A stretch of DNA of 64,000 nucleotides. Source: UASB124 sp041662445. GTDB taxonomy: Bacteria; Babelota; Babeliae; Babelales; RVW-14. The stretch lies in contig JBAZSL010000008.1 in assembly GCA_041662445.1 (NCBI GenBank), positions 1 through 64,000 of the forward strand, written 5' to 3'. Every line of letters starts with the position of its first letter. The first letter of the stretch is position 1. A program made the translations under genes and the position numbers. This document shows, piece after piece, positions 25,057 to 33,437 of this stretch. The notes below the pieces were generated by a model, which saw only the letters and a program-made list of their open reading frames with translations, ran no database searches and was not told where the DNA came from.

Positions 25057-26403
25057 ATGAGAGCAAGGTTATGTGGCTTGATGGTAGGTAGCGTTCTTAC
25101 CTGGTGCAGCATGCTTATTGCTGTTCCCGAGTGGACAGCGCTCATTTATGTACAAGCCAACAATAATTTGAGCCCTTTTGCACTCAAGAATTTCAACGAC
25201 ATGACCGCTATAGGCTCGAATGATGCGGTGACTACACTTGTGCAATGGTATCAACCTGGGCAATCAGGAACATGGCGCTATAAAGTTGAAAAAGGGAAGC
25301 TGGCGCTTGAAGAATGCAATCCCGCGCCGACGACAGATGGAAGTTCAGCGCGTGATCTTGTTGATGCTATGCGCTGGGCAACGACCAAGCATCCGGCTCA
25401 AAAATATTCTTTGGTACTGTGGGACCATGGTATTGGCATTCTTGATCCTTCGTGGGGAAATCATCGGCCATGGGGGGCGAAAGACTTTTTGGATATCGAT
25501 CCTGATTTTGTCAAAAATAATCCACGAATCCAGATTAGCGGATTGACTATTGATGATTTTGAAGATGCGACACTAACGACCACTAGCGAGTTACTCGATG
25601 CCACAACTACTGAAACGCTACAACGGGGAATACTCTTTAATGAGCACAGCAAAACCTATATGGACAACCAAAATCTTGCGCAGGCGCTCAAAGACATTAG
25701 CACTATTGTTCTGAAGGGTAAAAAAATAGACATTCTGGGCATGGATGCGTGTCTCATGGCAATGGTAGAAATCAGTTACTTGGCGCATAAACATGCATCA
25801 ATATTGGTAGCGTCGCAAGAGGTTGAACTTGCAAACGGCTGGAATTACGCAGCCTTTATTCATCTACTATCAACCAAAAATTCAGCGCCATTTCTTGTTG
25901 CGCAGGGCATTGTCAAAAGTTATGAACAATACTACAAAGATCGCGTGCAGTTTTATACTCAATCAGCCATCAATCTTGAACATATCGGCCTGATCAAAAA
26001 TAATATTGATGCGGTCATTGCAGGGTTTCGAGCATGTAATCATCTTGAAAAAACTGATGTTGCAGCAATGGCAAAGAAAGCTCGTCGCTCATGTCTGCAA
26101 CTAAGTTCAGCAAATTATATTGATCTTTATACTTTTTACGCCGACTTTCATTATCAACTGACGACGGGAAATCCGGCGTTTACGCGTGCAAAAGCGGTAG
26201 AGGAACTTAAGAATTCTCTGGTGCAAGGCATGCATCTTATTGAACAGTCAGTTATTGCCAAAACGGCGGGAAAAAATATGGCACGGGCAAAAGGGCTTTC
26301 GATTTACTTTCCGCTTCGTTATGTGGATAGGTCGTATCCAAAGACCGATTTTGCAAAAGATTGCCAATGGTATTGGTTTATCAAGGAGCTCTGTGGCGGT
26401 TGA
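25057..26403 (+). CDS. Exported clostripain-family (C11) cysteine protease
   Basis: The 448-residue protein has a signal peptide (RLCGLMVGSVLTWCSMLIAV). It then opens with WTALIYVQANNNLSPFALKNFNDM, the first strand of the clan CD fold. The catalytic His is in SLVLWDHGIG (residue 124) and the catalytic Cys in DILGMDACLMAM (residue 232). LVASQEVELANGWNY completes the family core. Clostripain-type enzymes cleave after Arg or Lys and often self-activate. An insertion of about 70 residues between the His and Cys lies where activation loops occur. GAGGGGGGTGGG precedes the ATG. A host-directed role is possible but not shown. Confidence 0.88.
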   Translation: MRARLCGLMVGSVLTWCSMLIAVPEWTALIYVQANNNLSPFALKNFNDMTAIGSNDAVTTLVQWYQPGQSGTWRYKVEKGKLALEECNPAPTTDGSSARDLVDAMRWATTKHPAQKYSLVLWDHGIGILDPSWGNHRPWGAKDFLDIDPDFVKNNPRIQISGLTIDDFEDATLTTTSELLDATTTETLQRGILFNEHSKTYMDNQNLAQALKDISTIVLKGKKIDILGMDACLMAMVEISYLAHKHASILVASQEVELANGWNYAAFIHLLSTKNSAPFLVAQGIVKSYEQYYKDRVQFYTQSAINLEHIGLIKNNIDAVIAGFRACNHLEKTDVAAMAKKARRSCLQLSSANYIDLYTFYADFHYQLTTGNPAFTRAKAVEELKNSLVQGMHLIEQSVIAKTAGKNMARAKGLSIYFPLRYVDRSYPKTDFAKDCQWYWFIKELCGG

Positions 26404-26516
26404 TTATAAGACCATTCTTTATGACCGCCTCAAACCATAAAAACCTTGCCAAACCAAGCCTCCTCTGGCACAATACTAACCATCATTTGAAATTCAATCA
26501 TTCTTAGCCTCAAAGA

Positions 26517-26591
26517 GGGGTTGTAGCTCAGTTTGGTTAGAGCGTCCGCCTGTCACGCGGAAGGTCACGGGTTCGAGTCCCGTCAGCCCCG
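26517..26591 (+). tRNA. tRNA-Asp (GUC)
   Basis: The cloverleaf is complete: acceptor GGGGTTG/CAGCCCC, D-arm, anticodon loop CTGTCAC (GUC), T-loop TTCGAGT and discriminator G. CCA is not encoded. Confidence 0.96.
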
Positions 26592-26687
26592 TATATTCCA
26601 CCAGTTTACCAAGAATAATTTGTATAGACCGCTACCATGTGTAGCGCTACAAGCGTACCCGCCTGACGGCAGCAGCGTCCGATGCTC

Positions 26688-29648
26688 TCATGCTTCAATT
26701 TGTTTTTGTATCATTGCGCTAAATCTTGAAAGATATGGGGTAATGATTTTGTTAACGATCGGCTTGCCCCCAGTATGGATTTGGTCCCATGCATCGTGAG
26801 TAACATTGCGCTGTAGTATTTTCAACTCTTTTTTAACTATTGGTGACCGTCGAGTCACAACTGCCATGAGGAGATTACGGATTTCTGACGTCTTGACTAT
26901 GCTGCGAATAAATGCCGGATCTGGGAGCATTATTGCGTCGCCACCAACTTGAAGTAATAAACGAACAATTTCAATAGAACCATTTTGTGCGGCCAACATA
27001 AGAGCGGTGGAATTCGATTTATCTTTCTCGTTCAGATTCGCGGGTGCAGCAATTAAAAGTCTGACTATTTCAATTTCATTTTCTTGAGCAGCCTTCATCA
27101 GTGCTGTGTTGCCTAATGGATCCTTTGCATTAGGATTGGCTCCGATTTTAAGCAACAAGTCGATAAGCCACGCTTTTTTATCAGCAACCGCAGCATAAAG
27201 AACTGTATCAAAAGAAACTTTCGTTGGAGCACTACCAACTTTTTGCCCATATGTTACGCGACCGATTGAATAATAAAAATCATAGTCGCCCAGTTCGGCT
27301 AGCTCAGGAATAGCAAAGGGCAGCATAAAGTTGGAGTATGTGATATCTAAACAGGTAAGCGTTTTGATAAAAATAACGGTTCTATCAGGTGTTTTCACTA
27401 ACGGTGCTTTCGACTTCAAGACGTTGTTGAAAAAGTCGGCGAAAGTATCATCTGATGTTATGGCATCAAAAATCATAATATTGGAAAAACCAGTTGTTTT
27501 CATGGTTGGAATTATTGCTTTGGTGCCGATTGTATGCCCAAATTTTATTGTTAAAGGCACATTGTTGGTTTGGACAAAAATAAATTTTTTTTGTGTTGCA
27601 TCGATGACTTCAGAGGACTTGGCAGGTGACTTTCTCGCTTCTTCCCATTTACCCCAATTTTCTTTCCAGGCTTTTTGTTCTTCTGCGGTCATTTTCTGGG
27701 ATTTTGTAATTTTAGGCGCTTGTATCCCCTTAGGCAAAGCAAAAGCCGATTCTGGGGTTTCTGCGCGGCTTTTAAGGGCTTTCGCTGAAGGCTTTGTTGA
27801 GTATTTTTTTTCGAACGCTTTTGCCCGCATCATTACATCATTGATAACCAATACTTGGTCGTCAATGTAAGAGACGGTGTGCCAATCGGTTGGTCCCGGC
27901 AATTTTATCCAGGGTACATTTGATACGTTACTTAGCTTGCCGTTGGAGCCCAAAAAATTTCCAACATAATTGAGAAGCTGAGAAAAACAATTCTTAGTAT
28001 CAGCTTTATTTTTAGCGAAATGATGAAAATCACTTATACCATCAAAAAAGTCCTGAAATAAAGTAAAGGGTTCGAAGGTATAATTTCCTATATCCCCCTT
28101 TATAAAAACGCCTGAAATTTTGATTGGTACATCAAGAAGGGCTGTATTAATAAGGGTATAGGAAAGTGATACAGGTGAAGACATAAATACAAAAGGAAGG
28201 ATAAGATGTAATCCACCTCCATGACAGGTGGTTACGAAAAAAGAGTTGGTTATATTATTAAAAGATTCAAGAGTTTGTCCAAAAATATTTGCTGGAAGTC
28301 CAGCAATATGTCCTCCTTGCTCAATAAGTTGTGGGCGAACCTCTTTTTTTAGTTGTTTTATTTCCTCTGATGCCGCGAACCCTCCTGAAAACCACCTCGC
28401 TACTAATGTTTCCAGTTTTGACGATGGTTCTGTTGACCCGCCATGCCCAATTATATAAACATTGTATTGAGGCAATTTGGCAGCGCAGCCGACGGCTACG
28501 AGTTTTTGGTTAGCCTTTTTAAAAACGAGAAGTTTATCGAGACATTGTATAAAATTCTTATAGATAATAGGCCCACTTTTTTCTAGATACGCATTAATTT
28601 TTAGTTGTTGCTCAACCTCAGCAATTTGCAAAGCAAGCGAGTCCTTTTGTTTCTTTAATAATAGAGAGGCAGATGTAGCTTGTTGCGTTTCGAGTTCTTC
28701 TAGTTGTTTTTTATAGCTATCAACAGTCTCAATAAGATTTCCTAACTCGCCTGGCTTATCAAGCGACTCCTTGTCTAATATGCTTATTCCAAGATCAAGA
28801 CATGTTGCATCAATATCCGATAGAAATTTTTTAAACCGTATGCTGGGCCTATTCGGATCAGTTGTCAAGAGCCTCTTGTATTTTTTGGGACAGAAAATGT
28901 AAAAATTTTCTTGGGCGGATTCTGTCTGTGTATGAATTTTATAAATTTCCCAGCGATTTTTGACCTGATTAAAAAGTTCTTTTGTATCGATAATCGAATT
29001 CTCTTGCATATAATGAGCATGCAAAAAATAATCCCATACCTCAGTCGGAATGAGAATAAAAGCACATTCTTCGACGAGAGCAGTGACAAAAGCCCCAAGA
29101 AGGCCCTGCCCTTTTGCTTCTGTTGCTTTCCATTCGCTTCCATCATCGATAATGATGATTAAATTTCTATATTTACAACGTATTTGCGCATATGATTCAT
29201 CCAGCTTTTCGCTGATCAATCGGCTAATTTCTGGCTCGTTAGCAAACCGAAGGCTTATTGGGATGCCTTTTCGTGGTCGCTCTACATTGGCACCAGCATT
29301 GATGAGCAATTTGATGATATCCGTGTGATCACTTGGATTGGCGAGTAATAATGCGTCGAAACCATTAGAATTTTTTGCATCAATATCAGCTTTGCCAGTT
29401 CGAAGTAGCTGGTTAACGATTTCTATGTTGCCGTTGGCTACTGCCAGCATCAGTGGTGTCCAGCCACCCTCATCTTGTACATTAATATTTGATCCTTGCG
29501 CAATGAGTGTGCTGACTTGTGACGCATCTTCACACATAATCGCATTAAATAGATCTATCCACCCCCCCATAGCGAAGATTATGCTCGTACTGAAGATGCA
29601 GAAGATAAAGCTCAGAAAGGCTTTGATAAAAAAACTATGGTTGACCAT
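26688..29648 (-). CDS. Exported ankyrin-repeat protein with a caspase-like (clan CD) protease core
   Basis: From ATG 29648, with TGGAGA upstream, the protein has 986 residues. A signal peptide leads to about three N-terminal ankyrin repeats (about 27-130: WTPLMLAVANGNIEIVNQLL). A middle region follows with a coiled coil (about 305-350). At about 395-480 there is a core like clan CD peptidases: strand YNVYIIGHGG (His 402), IAGLPANIFGQTL, then strand NSFFVTTCHGGG (Cys 475). This layout is closest to C80/C11-type enzymes. The C-terminal third has two or three more ankyrin repeats (LIDLLLKIGANPNAKD, TALMKAAQENEIEIVRLL). Frame positions 29649-29861 upstream are not expected to be translated. Confidence 0.75.
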   Translation of the reverse strand: MVNHSFFIKAFLSFIFCIFSTSIIFAMGGWIDLFNAIMCEDASQVSTLIAQGSNINVQDEGGWTPLMLAVANGNIEIVNQLLRTGKADIDAKNSNGFDALLLANPSDHTDIIKLLINAGANVERPRKGIPISLRFANEPEISRLISEKLDESYAQIRCKYRNLIIIIDDGSEWKATEAKGQGLLGAFVTALVEECAFILIPTEVWDYFLHAHYMQENSIIDTKELFNQVKNRWEIYKIHTQTESAQENFYIFCPKKYKRLLTTDPNRPSIRFKKFLSDIDATCLDLGISILDKESLDKPGELGNLIETVDSYKKQLEELETQQATSASLLLKKQKDSLALQIAEVEQQLKINAYLEKSGPIIYKNFIQCLDKLLVFKKANQKLVAVGCAAKLPQYNVYIIGHGGSTEPSSKLETLVARWFSGGFAASEEIKQLKKEVRPQLIEQGGHIAGLPANIFGQTLESFNNITNSFFVTTCHGGGLHLILPFVFMSSPVSLSYTLINTALLDVPIKISGVFIKGDIGNYTFEPFTLFQDFFDGISDFHHFAKNKADTKNCFSQLLNYVGNFLGSNGKLSNVSNVPWIKLPGPTDWHTVSYIDDQVLVINDVMMRAKAFEKKYSTKPSAKALKSRAETPESAFALPKGIQAPKITKSQKMTAEEQKAWKENWGKWEEARKSPAKSSEVIDATQKKFIFVQTNNVPLTIKFGHTIGTKAIIPTMKTTGFSNIMIFDAITSDDTFADFFNNVLKSKAPLVKTPDRTVIFIKTLTCLDITYSNFMLPFAIPELAELGDYDFYYSIGRVTYGQKVGSAPTKVSFDTVLYAAVADKKAWLIDLLLKIGANPNAKDPLGNTALMKAAQENEIEIVRLLIAAPANLNEKDKSNSTALMLAAQNGSIEIVRLLLQVGGDAIMLPDPAFIRSIVKTSEIRNLLMAVVTRRSPIVKKELKILQRNVTHDAWDQIHTGGKPIVNKIITPYLSRFSAMIQKQIEA

Positions 29649-29830
29649 AATTGTCTCCACCCAAAACATTTTGAACAATGTAAGTTTCAAACCCCTTGGA
29701 TCATGACATCGTGGAATATGCAGAGGCAACAGAAATGGCAATTTAACTCGAAATAAGGCTGGTATCGCCAATAACGTCTTTGATACCAGCCAGAATGAAC
29801 TGGTCATCTTTCTCCCGTCTGCCAAGAAAT

Positions 29831-30645
29831 CATTTTTTAGCAGAACTGAATAGCTCAACAAAATGCACTAACATGGTTAGCACTTGACCGTGTGCTTCTC
29901 TCTTTTCTAGAGTGAAAGACCGGTAAACGAACTTATCTCATAAAAGGGAGAGAAGATATGAGGTATTATGTAGTTTGTACATTTGCGCTGATTGCCATGT
30001 TACATGCATCGCTTGCTGCCAGCAGTATTACGGCTTATGACAACCAGACCGCCTATGTAACATCCAATCACGTTTTTTATAATAATGAAGTTGCGCAGGG
30101 CTTTGTGCGTCTTAATGCCGGCTTTACGGTCATGCCTCCGCATGCATGCGCAAATCTTGATCTCTTGCTTTCAGTGTCAGGTGGTATTGATTTGCGAGAA
30201 ACGAGTACTATCCGCTTACTCAAGGACCTTGAGTTTGATAGCGGGGTTACATTAACAACCGGTGGCACTATTGATGGACGTGGCCACACGCTTATTCTCA
30301 ATGGCGATTTCAGAATTCCTGATGGTAAAGTTTTGCATTTTAGTGGTGATACGATTATTGATGCGCAAGGACATGATATTGTTATTGGCGAAAATGCACA
30401 GATCTTTATTGATACGAATGTAACGCTGACCATTGCCAATGCAATGATCAAAAACATGCACAATGCGCCAACGCTTCCAGCATTACAACTTGCTGCACTC
30501 ACCAGTAAGCTTGCGCTTGATAACGTTGTATTTGCACCGGTTGGCGATTTTTTATTTCAACAAGGACAACTCTTTGTTCACAATGATGTCATGATTACCG
30601 GCACGTCAGCGTTTGTATATAATTCACCAACACCAAGTTTCATTA
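29831..30645 (+). repeat. First arm of an 815-bp direct duplication (second arm 33311-34125)
   Basis: The two arms align without gaps at an offset of 3480 bases, from CATTTTTTAGCAGAAC through the shared promoter region and the first ~230 codons of the two secreted propeller genes. Differences are mostly synonymous, so both N-terminal regions have been under selection since duplication. The arm includes the 120-bp non-coding leader. Confidence 0.85.
29884..29913 (+). promoter_or_regulatory. Probable promoter of propeller gene 1
   Basis: TTGACC (29884-29889) and TAGAGT (29908-29913) are 18 bases apart. The same boxes recur at 33364 and 33388 in the duplicated arm. A strong GGGAGAGA ribosome site precedes the ATG at 29958. 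Confidence 0.5.
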
Positions 30646-33256
30646 CACAACATGGACAATTGTCTTTTGATCACAATACTACTTTTTCATACTCACCACT
30701 CAACAGAGAAAATAATCTTATCCAAATGGCTGATGCCTCCTCAGTGCTTTCTTTTGACAATTGTGATATTGCAATCATTAAAAGCGAGTTAGAACTTATC
30801 AAGGGGACTGTATTGTTTGATGGAAAGGTTATTCTCAACCGGTATCAAAGTCCGATTAGTCTGCCTATTTCAAACGTAGGCACTTTTTTAACATATACAA
30901 TTCATCAAATCCTTATTCGGTTTCAGCTTCTCCTAATGGCCAATTTATTGCTGTTACCAGTCAATATGGAGGGGTGAGCAATGAAGGAACCATTCAAATA
31001 TTTCATTTTACTGACCCTGGCGATCCAACATTAATAAGTCAATACGATTGTTCGACGGACACGGGAATTACCCCCTTTTACGTTTCATGGTCCCCCGATG
31101 GTCAATTTATTGGTGTCACCAATTATGGCGGCGGTAGCAATAGTGTTGGAACCCTTCAAATATTCGCTGTTGACGCCTTCGGGTATCTGACTACGGTAGG
31201 AGCCCCATACAACTGCTCCTATGCAACTGGAGCCGTTCCGTTCTCGCTTGCATGGTCTTTCAGTGGCCAATTTATTGCAGTTACCAATGAGCAGGGAGGT
31301 GCTAATAATCAAGGATCCGTTCAAATACTTTCCTTCACCGGTTCTGGTACCCCAACACCGATAGGTCAATATAACTGTTCGCTTTCAACAGGAATCAGGG
31401 CATATTCAGGCGCATGGTCTCCTGATGACCAATTTCTTGCTATTGCCAGTAACGCGTATGGTCGCCCTGGTAGCGAGCGGGTTGGGACCGTTCAAATACT
31501 TTCTTTCAGCGGTTCTGGAGATCCAACTTACGTAGGTCAGTATGATTGTGAAATGAGCAAAGGGTATTATCCATATTCTCTTTCTTGGTCTTCAGCTGGC
31601 AATTTTATTGCTGTTGCCAATGTCACTGGAGGGAGCAATAATCTCGGGTCTGTTCAAATACTTTCTTTCAGCGGATCTGGCGATCCAACTTCGATAGGCC
31701 AATATAATTGTTCTGATAGCACGGGAGGCAACCCATTGTCAGCCAGGTGGTCCCCCGATGCTCAATTTATTGTTGTTGCTCATACCAGCGGAGGGAGCAA
31801 TAATCTCGGGTCTGTTCAAATACTTTCTTTCAGCGGAGCTGGCGACCCGACTTCAACAGGCCTATACAATTGTTCTAGTAACACGGGATCCAATCCCCAC
31901 TCAGCTACTTGGTTTCCAACTGGCAATTTTATTGCTCTTGCAAATAGCGCAGGAGGAGGCTATCTCAGTGGTTCAATTCAAGTTTTTTCTTTCAGTGGAT
32001 CCGGGAATCCAACGTTGACAGGTCACTATAATTCTTTAGGAATGATGGGAAATGCTCCCAACTCAGTTGCATGGTCACCAGATGGCCAATTCATTGCTGT
32101 AGCCGATTACAGTGGAGGGAGTAATGGGGTTGGTACTATTCAAATACTTAATTTCAACGAATCCGGTGATCCAACAGCGATAGGAAAATATGATTGTTCT
32201 GATAGCACTGGCAGCAACCCATACTCAGTCGCATGGTCACCAGATGGCCAATTCATTGCTGTAGCCAATTGCAGTGGAGGGAGCAACAATCGCGGGTCTG
32301 TTCAAATACTTTCTTTTAGTGGATCTGGTGATCCAACAGCGATAGGAAAATATGATTGTTCTGATAGTATGGGCAGTTTTCCATACTCAGTCGCATGGTC
32401 ACCAGATGGCCAATTCATTGCTGTAGCAAATAACTATGGCGGGGGTAATGAGATAGGTACTATTCAAATACTTTCTTTCACCGGATCTGGTGATCCAACA
32501 GCGATAGGAAAATATGATTGTTCTGATAGCACTGGCAGCAATCCATACTCAGTCGCATGGTCACCAGATGGTCAATTCGTTGCAGTTGCCAATTACTATG
32601 GCGGGGGTAATGAGGAAGGTACAATCCAAATACTTTCTTTTAGTGGATCTGGTGATCCAACAGCGATAGGAAAATATGATTGTTCTGATAGTATGGGCAG
32701 TTTTCCATACTCAGTTGCATGGTCACCAGATGGCCAATTTGTTGCAGTTACCAATTACTATGGCGGGGGTAATGAGATAGGCACCATTCAAATACTTTCT
32801 TTCACCGGATCTGGTGATCCAACAGCAATAGGAAAATATGATTGTTCTGATGCTACAGGAAGCAATCCATACTCAGTTGCATGGTCACCAGATGGCCAAT
32901 TCATTGCAGTTACCAATAACTATGGCGGGAGTAATGCGGTTGGCACCATTAAAATACTTTCTTTCAACGGATCTGGTGATCCAATAGCAATGGGAAAATA
33001 TGATTGTTCTGATAGCATAGGAAGCTATCCACACCAAGTTGCATGGTCACCAGATGGCCAATTCGTTGCTGTAGCCAATTATAGTGGGGGCCTTTACAGC
33101 TTAGGATCGGCTCAAGTACTACAGATATTGTTGAATAAAGTAAATGGGATCGCGTTTGGAAATGGCAATGGCAACGATGATGTTAATGTTATAATAAAAT
33201 CAGGTGCAAGCATCAACGTATTCTCTGATAGATTATCGTATAACAATGTTGGATAG
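29958..33256 (+). CDS. Secreted beta-helix/14-blade propeller protein, split by a -1 frameshift
   Basis: The N-terminal part (29958 to a stop at 30977) has a signal peptide and a right-handed beta-helix-like region with rungs such as HTLILNGDFRI and IVIGENAQIFI. Its frame stops, but the -1 frame continues from a TAG near 30858 to 33256 with a long run of propeller repeats. The change of frame coincides with ACT TTT TTA (30882-30890), containing U UUU UUA. Reading -1 there gives FNIYNSSNPYSVSASPNGQF, which completes the first repeat. Counting it there are 14 WxPDGQF repeats, twice seven. The reconstructed product is about 1,100 residues and ends in the same C-terminal tail as its tandem paralogue. 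Programmed frameshift, phase variation, decay or a one-base sequencing error are all possible. Confidence 0.7.
32150..33060 (+). repeat. Tandem 162-bp repeats encoding propeller blades
   Basis: Five to six consecutive 162-bp (54-codon) units are nearly identical at the DNA level, with phrases such as GGATCTGGTGATCCAACAGC and GTTGCATGGTCACCAGATGG recurring in register. Units upstream of 32150 encode the same blade pattern but have diverged. The near-identity points to recent unit duplication or gene conversion. Confidence 0.85.
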
Positions 33257-33363
33257 ATAAATAACGCCAGTTCCTTCTGTGAGCCTGTGGTGCGCAGAGG
33301 GTAGCCGATGCATTTTTTAGCAGAACTGCATAGCTCCACAAAATGCAATAACATAGTTAGCGC

Positions 33364-33393
33364 TTGACCGTGTGCCTCTCTCTTTTCTAGAGT
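33364..33393 (+). promoter_or_regulatory. Probable promoter of propeller gene 2
   Basis: TTGACC (33364-33369) and TAGAGT (33388-33393), 18 bases apart, are the duplicated counterparts of the boxes before propeller gene 1. A GGGAGAG ribosome site precedes the ATG at 33438. Confidence 0.5.
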
Positions 33394-33437
33394 GAAAGAA
33401 CGGTAAACGAACTTATCTCATAAAAGGGAGAGATGAT

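Noticed and set aside
29649..29861. 71-residue N-terminal extension of the ankyrin/caspase-like protein
   Set aside because: The ATG at 29648 has a ribosome site and gives a signal peptide; the extension has neither and overlaps the leader of the divergent propeller gene.
30077..30502. Minus-strand open frames across both propeller genes
   Set aside because: They mirror the coding frame of the duplicated N-terminal region in both copies and lack start signals.
32150..33060. CRISPR-like array
   Set aside because: The repeats are 162-bp in-frame coding units without short spacers, so they are propeller blades.
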